NCBI GenBank assembly: GCA_002403095.1
Contig: DHHC01000017.1
Location: 1 to 8,160, forward strand
Source: Leptolinea sp. UBA4782
GTDB lineage: Bacteria > Chloroflexota > Anaerolineae > Anaerolineales > Anaerolineaceae
Length of the DNA stretch: 8,160 bases
Direction of reading: 5' to 3'
Shown here piece after piece: positions 5,985 to 8,160 of the stretch; positions within the stretch are counted from its first letter, which is position 1; every line of letters starts with the position of its first letter. The translations under genes and the position numbers were made by a program. The notes under the pieces are model-generated. The model ran no database searches. It was given only the letters and a program-made list of their open reading frames with translations, and was not told where the DNA came from.

Positions 5985-6852
5985 CTCTTTGGAGCCTCTT
6001 TTCCAGGAATTTCACTGCGAATGACAGGATTACTGTCATAGACAGGTACAGGACAGCCAGGTTAATGTAGGCTTCCTGGTAATGAAAGGACCTGCCTGCG
6101 TAAAGCCTGGCGATCTGGGTAATGTCCCGAACTGCCAGCACAGAAACCAGGGAAGTATCTTTCAGCATGGAAACAAAATCATTCCCGAGGGCAGGTAAGA
6201 CATTGCGGATTGCCTGGGGCAGGATGACATAACGCATGGCCTGCCCGTAGCTCATCCCTTGTGATCGGGCTGCTTCCATCTGCCCTTTTCCGATGGACTG
6301 GATACCAGCCCTGAAGATCTCAGCGCTAAAGGCGCCATAGGTTACTGCGAGGGCAACAATTGCCCGAGTGTTCATCGGAATTGCGTCATTCTTTAAGGAG
6401 ATCAGGGCATTGCCTGCATTGACCCAGCCGAGGGATGTAATCCATTGCCCCAGTTCCTTCAGCAAATTCATCACCGCCGGTACGCCGACCAGGGCTATGA
6501 AGAAAATCAACACCATCATGGGTATACCGCGAATGATCTCCACATACAGGGTAGCCAGGTTGCGGAGGATCAGGTTGTTTGAGATCCTACCCAGGCTGGT
6601 AACCAGGCCGATGATGATTGAGATTCCATAAGCAATTAATGTGGTTGTGATGGTTACGCTCAATCCGGCTTTGATGAATGTAAAAGCGTCATTGTAGCTC
6701 TCACGGGTGGATATCAGCCAGAATGTGCCCGCAGCAATAGCTGCCAGGGCAGCCAGCCACCATGGAAACGACCCCAGCTGTTTCTTTAGCCTTTCCCTGA
6801 ATGCAGGGTAATCAACCGCCGCATGATTGATTGAAAGCATTTCTTTTTGCAT
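5971..6852 (-). CDS. Polar amino-acid ABC transporter permease
   Basis: A 293-residue inner-membrane subunit of the HisM/GlnP type. Hydrophobic segments lie near 31-48, 61-86, 99-126, 163-181 and 266-284. The conserved EAA loop that docks to the ATPase is at about 182-212 (EAARSQGMSYGQAMRYVILP, with E193, A194, A195 and G199), followed by NVLPALGNDFVSMLKDTSLV, a hallmark of amino-acid permeases. The N-terminal segment at 31-48 is an extra helix relative to short GlnP proteins. Only one permease gene is present, so the transporter is probably a homodimer. The ATG at 6852 is preceded by AAGGA with 5-6 nt spacing; a second ATG four codons on is less well placed. It follows the lipoprotein gene after a 57-bp gap that carries a strong hairpin. 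Confidence 0.95.
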   Translation of the reverse strand: MQKEMLSINHAAVDYPAFRERLKKQLGSFPWWLAALAAIAAGTFWLISTRESYNDAFTFIKAGLSVTITTTLIAYGISIIIGLVTSLGRISNNLILRNLATLYVEIIRGIPMMVLIFFIALVGVPAVMNLLKELGQWITSLGWVNAGNALISLKNDAIPMNTRAIVALAVTYGAFSAEIFRAGIQSIGKGQMEAARSQGMSYGQAMRYVILPQAIRNVLPALGNDFVSMLKDTSLVSVLAVRDITQIARLYAGRSFHYQEAYINLAVLYLSMTVILSFAVKFLEKRLQRDELN

Positions 6853-6866
6853 GGCTTTCCTTTTCT

Positions 6867-6896
6867 GGTGTGCCCCGAATTCTTCCGGGGCACACC
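6867..6896 (-). other. Intercistronic hairpin between binding-protein and permease genes
   Basis: GGTGTGCCCCG pairs perfectly with CGGGGCACACC (11 bp, mostly GC) around an 8-nt loop. On the minus-strand RNA it ends 4-5 nt before the permease Shine-Dalgarno and is not followed by a U run, so it is not a standard terminator. In other ABC operons such hairpins shield the 3' end of the binding-protein message and lower permease output; the same role is inferred here. Confidence 0.7.
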
Positions 6897-6909
6897 GGGA
6901 TACTTGCTT

Positions 6910-7842
6910 CTATCCTTCGATATCGTCGTAGGTCAGGTTGAAATCAGGTCCAAAGAACTTGAGGTTGATGGCTTCCAGTGATCCGTCAGCCATCATGGAG
7001 CGGAGTGCTTCATTGACCGGTTCTATCAGGTCGCTGCCTTTCGGGAAAATGAAAGCAAGCTCATCTGATGAAATTGAAGGTCCGATAAGCTCGATCTGAT
7101 CTGCATCCTCCCCCTGGTAGCCGAGGCCTACAACTTCATCGATGATGACTGCATCAATGTCACTGGAAAGCAGTGCCTGAATTGCAAACGGCATTAGCTC
7201 AAATGCTTTAATCCTATCCTCGGGAAGATAGTTAACTGCCGTTTCGTAGTTAGTGGTGCCGGATTGGGTTCCAAGGATGAGCGTTTCGTCTGCAGCCAGT
7301 GCTTCAATACTGTCAAAACGGGTCTCACCCTTACGCACCAGGAGGCGCTGTTCGATATTAATGTACCCGATCGAGAAATCAACGGTCTGGCTGCGTTCGT
7401 CATTGATGGTAATGCCATCACCGCCGGCATCGAACTGACCGTCCGCCACAGACTGTATCATCCCTTCCCAGGCAGCTTCCACATACACGGGGGTGCAGTG
7501 CAGGCGGGTGCAGATCTCGTTCCAGGTGTCGTAATCCCAGCCTCCAGGTTCACCAGTATCCAGCTCAATGTAGTTAAAGGGCAGATAGGCATTCTCAACA
7601 GCAATTTTGATTTCACGGCAATTCAGGTCAACCAGTGCAGCATCAGCGCTGCCGAGGCAGCCTTCGGGATCGGTTGCCTGTTCTTCAGCAGTCTCTTCTG
7701 AACTCTCCAATGTCTCTTCAATCACTGACTCTTCCTGTTCAGGTTCCTCGTCTACTGGTGTTGGCTGGGAAGCGTTCTGGCAGGCTGCCAGGACCAGCAA
7801 TATTGTTATAGCCAATGTGATAATTATTCGATTTTTTTTCAT
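6910..7842 (-). CDS. Amino-acid ABC transporter substrate-binding lipoprotein
   Basis: A 310-residue solute-binding protein that captures an amino acid outside the membrane and delivers it to the permease. A signal peptide of about 20 residues (KKNR then a hydrophobic core) ends in lipobox LVLAAC with lipidated Cys21. Residues 31-58 are an acidic, Glu-rich linker. The SBP_bac_3-like domain covers about 77-300: AVENAYLPFNY (81-91), GGDGITINDERSQTVDFSIGY (split around R150, the usual carboxylate-binding arginine) and IIDEVVGLGY (233-242). Four additional cysteines, 62, 75, 111 and 116, could form disulfides. The start is the ATG at 7842, because it gives an ideal signal peptide and has AAGGA 8 nt upstream; an in-frame GTG at 7953 would add 37 charged residues before the signal peptide and is rejected. 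It is the first structural gene of the operon, behind a long attenuator-like leader. Confidence 0.93.
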   Translation of the reverse strand: MKKNRIIITLAITILLVLAACQNASQPTPVDEEPEQEESVIEETLESSEETAEEQATDPEGCLGSADAALVDLNCREIKIAVENAYLPFNYIELDTGEPGGWDYDTWNEICTRLHCTPVYVEAAWEGMIQSVADGQFDAGGDGITINDERSQTVDFSIGYINIEQRLLVRKGETRFDSIEALAADETLILGTQSGTTNYETAVNYLPEDRIKAFELMPFAIQALLSSDIDAVIIDEVVGLGYQGEDADQIELIGPSISSDELAFIFPKGSDLIEPVNEALRSMMADGSLEAINLKFFGPDFNLTYDDIEG

Positions 7843-7934
7843 GTTCAGGTTCCTTCTCTTATCTTGTGGTTTGTTAGTTTCATGCTTTCCTGTTTGGCAC
7901 TTATGATGGTCTACCTTGGACTTCCCAACTGCCA

Positions 7935-7945
7935 CCACCTCCTTT
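7935..7945 (-). promoter_or_regulatory. Orphan strong Shine-Dalgarno in the ABC operon leader
   Basis: AAAGGAGGTGG on the minus strand is nearly a full complement to the 16S rRNA 3' end but lies 93 nt before the binding-protein ATG. The only start at normal spacing is a TTG at 7925-7927 that opens a five-codon frame (MGSPR, stop). It may be a ribosome loading site, part of a regulatory micro-ORF, or chance. Confidence 0.35.
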
Positions 7946-7966
7946 CGGGTCACTTAGCGACAGGAT

Positions 7967-7996
7967 AAAAAAAGCCCTCCGGTGAAGGAGGGCTTT
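7967..7996 (-). terminator. Intrinsic terminator in the leader of the ABC operon
   Basis: On the minus strand AAAGCCCTCC pairs with GGAGGGCTTT (10 bp) around a 6-nt loop, and the 3' arm runs into seven T in total. It lies downstream of the strong promoter at 8118-8146 and 124 nt before the binding-protein gene. No clear promoter is seen between it and that gene, so it probably acts as an attenuator rather than only ending another transcript. Confidence 0.85.
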
Positions 7997-8110
7997 GGTA
8001 ACCTATTTGTATTTACACACCTGGTATCAGCAGGTAAGAGTAGCCACGCCTTCAATTTGAAGGGTAATATGTACGTGGAATCGCTTAGCGTTGGCCTGCA
8101 TGTTCATGGT
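7997..8110 (-). ncRNA. Structured leader RNA of the amino-acid ABC operon (unassigned)
   Basis: The promoter-to-terminator stretch contains two predicted hairpins. The first has CCACG (8074-8078) pairing with CGTGG (8044-8048), stacked directly on CCTTCAA/TTGAAGG (8049-8063), with a 10-nt bulge at 8064-8073. The second has ACCTG (8031-8035) pairing with CAGGT (8019-8023) around a 7-nt loop that holds the stop codon of the 26-codon frame. I recognise no T-box or known riboswitch signature. Whether it is a leader peptide attenuator, a ligand-sensing RNA or an independent small RNA of about 145 nt cannot be decided from sequence alone. Confidence 0.45.
8027..8107 (-). CDS. Small 26-codon reading frame, candidate leader peptide
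   Basis: The frame reads MNMQANAKRF then HVHITLQIEGVATLTC and stops with TGA. Its ATG is only 3-4 nt after the predicted transcription start, so it would be translated as an essentially leaderless message; no Shine-Dalgarno is possible. A second ATG is at codon 3. The body overlaps the first leader hairpin and the stop codon lies in the loop of the second, so ribosome progress could alter RNA folding ahead of the terminator. The peptide lacks an obvious run of one amino acid, though its second half has several Thr, Leu, Ile and Val codons and a final Cys codon. It may be a regulatory peptide, a real microprotein or chance. Confidence 0.4.
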   Translation of the reverse strand: MNMQANAKRFHVHITLQIEGVATLTC

Positions 8111-8117
8111 TGTCCCG

Positions 8118-8146
8118 TTTATAGCACCCAATAAAACATATGTCAA
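8118..8146 (-). promoter_or_regulatory. Strong sigma70-like promoter of the ABC operon leader
   Basis: A perfect TTGACA (8141-8146) and TATAAA (8118-8123) are separated by 17 nt on the minus strand. Transcription should start at the A opposite 8110 or 8111. It is the best promoter match in the window and is the only convincing one upstream of the transporter genes. Confidence 0.82.
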
Positions 8147-8160
8147 TAGTATTTTGTGGG

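Noticed and set aside
7843..7953. In-frame upstream GTG start for the binding lipoprotein, adding 37 residues
   Set aside because: The extension is highly charged, would precede and destroy a textbook lipoprotein signal peptide, and has no ribosome-binding site before the GTG. The ATG at 7842 has a good one.
8019..8035. GATACCAG near the leader hairpin resembling part of the theophylline aptamer
   Set aside because: Only a short piece matches and the second half of that artificial aptamer is absent; this is chance.

Overview
The window looks like a chromosomal segment of a free-living bacterium with moderate GC content. Gene content and style suggest Chloroflexota, possibly Anaerolineae, but this is an impression from the proteins and not a phylogenetic result. 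Clues are paired CarH/LitR-type B12 regulators, a serine-palmitoyltransferase-like enzyme beside a KDSR-like reductase, a lipoprotein-anchored amino-acid ABC transporter, and promoters placed so close to start codons that some mRNAs look leaderless. I see no phage genes, insertion sequences, CRISPR arrays or plasmid functions.

Left part (94-2076, minus strand): two tandem paralogous MerR-type regulators with C-terminal cobalamin-binding domains. Both keep the W-x9-EH and E-x-H-x-x-G signatures of CarH adenosylcobalamin photoreceptors. Each has its own sigma70-like promoter containing short repeats with exactly 11-bp spacing, which is the spacing of known CarH operators. This suggests auto- or cross-regulation by light and B12. 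Divergent from the second regulator is a small unrecognised protein (2183-2893, plus) with a CxxC...CxxC zinc-ribbon-like head and one C-terminal membrane segment. Its start codon sits about 7 nt after a perfect -10 box.

Middle part (2868-4887, minus): a two-gene unit encoding a PLP-dependent alpha-oxoamine synthase that resembles serine palmitoyltransferase and, one base after its stop codon, a short-chain reductase that resembles 3-ketodihydrosphingosine reductase. Together they could carry out the first two steps of sphingoid-base synthesis: serine plus acyl-CoA or acyl-ACP to 3-ketosphinganine, then to sphinganine. The reductase gene overlaps the tail of the convergent zinc-ribbon gene by 26 bp.

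Right part (5088-8160, minus): a tRNA-Glu(CTC) with a clear promoter, then a polar amino-acid ABC importer in the order lipoprotein, permease, ATPase. An 11-bp intercistronic hairpin separates lipoprotein and permease genes, and the permease and ATPase genes overlap by 14 bp. The importer is preceded by a structured leader of about 270 nt. The leader has a near-consensus promoter, a nearly leaderless 26-codon reading frame, two nested or stop-codon-containing hairpins and a strong intrinsic terminator before the first structural gene. This arrangement resembles attenuation or an unidentified cis-regulatory RNA and, with the sphingoid pair and CarH operators, is the most interesting part of the window.
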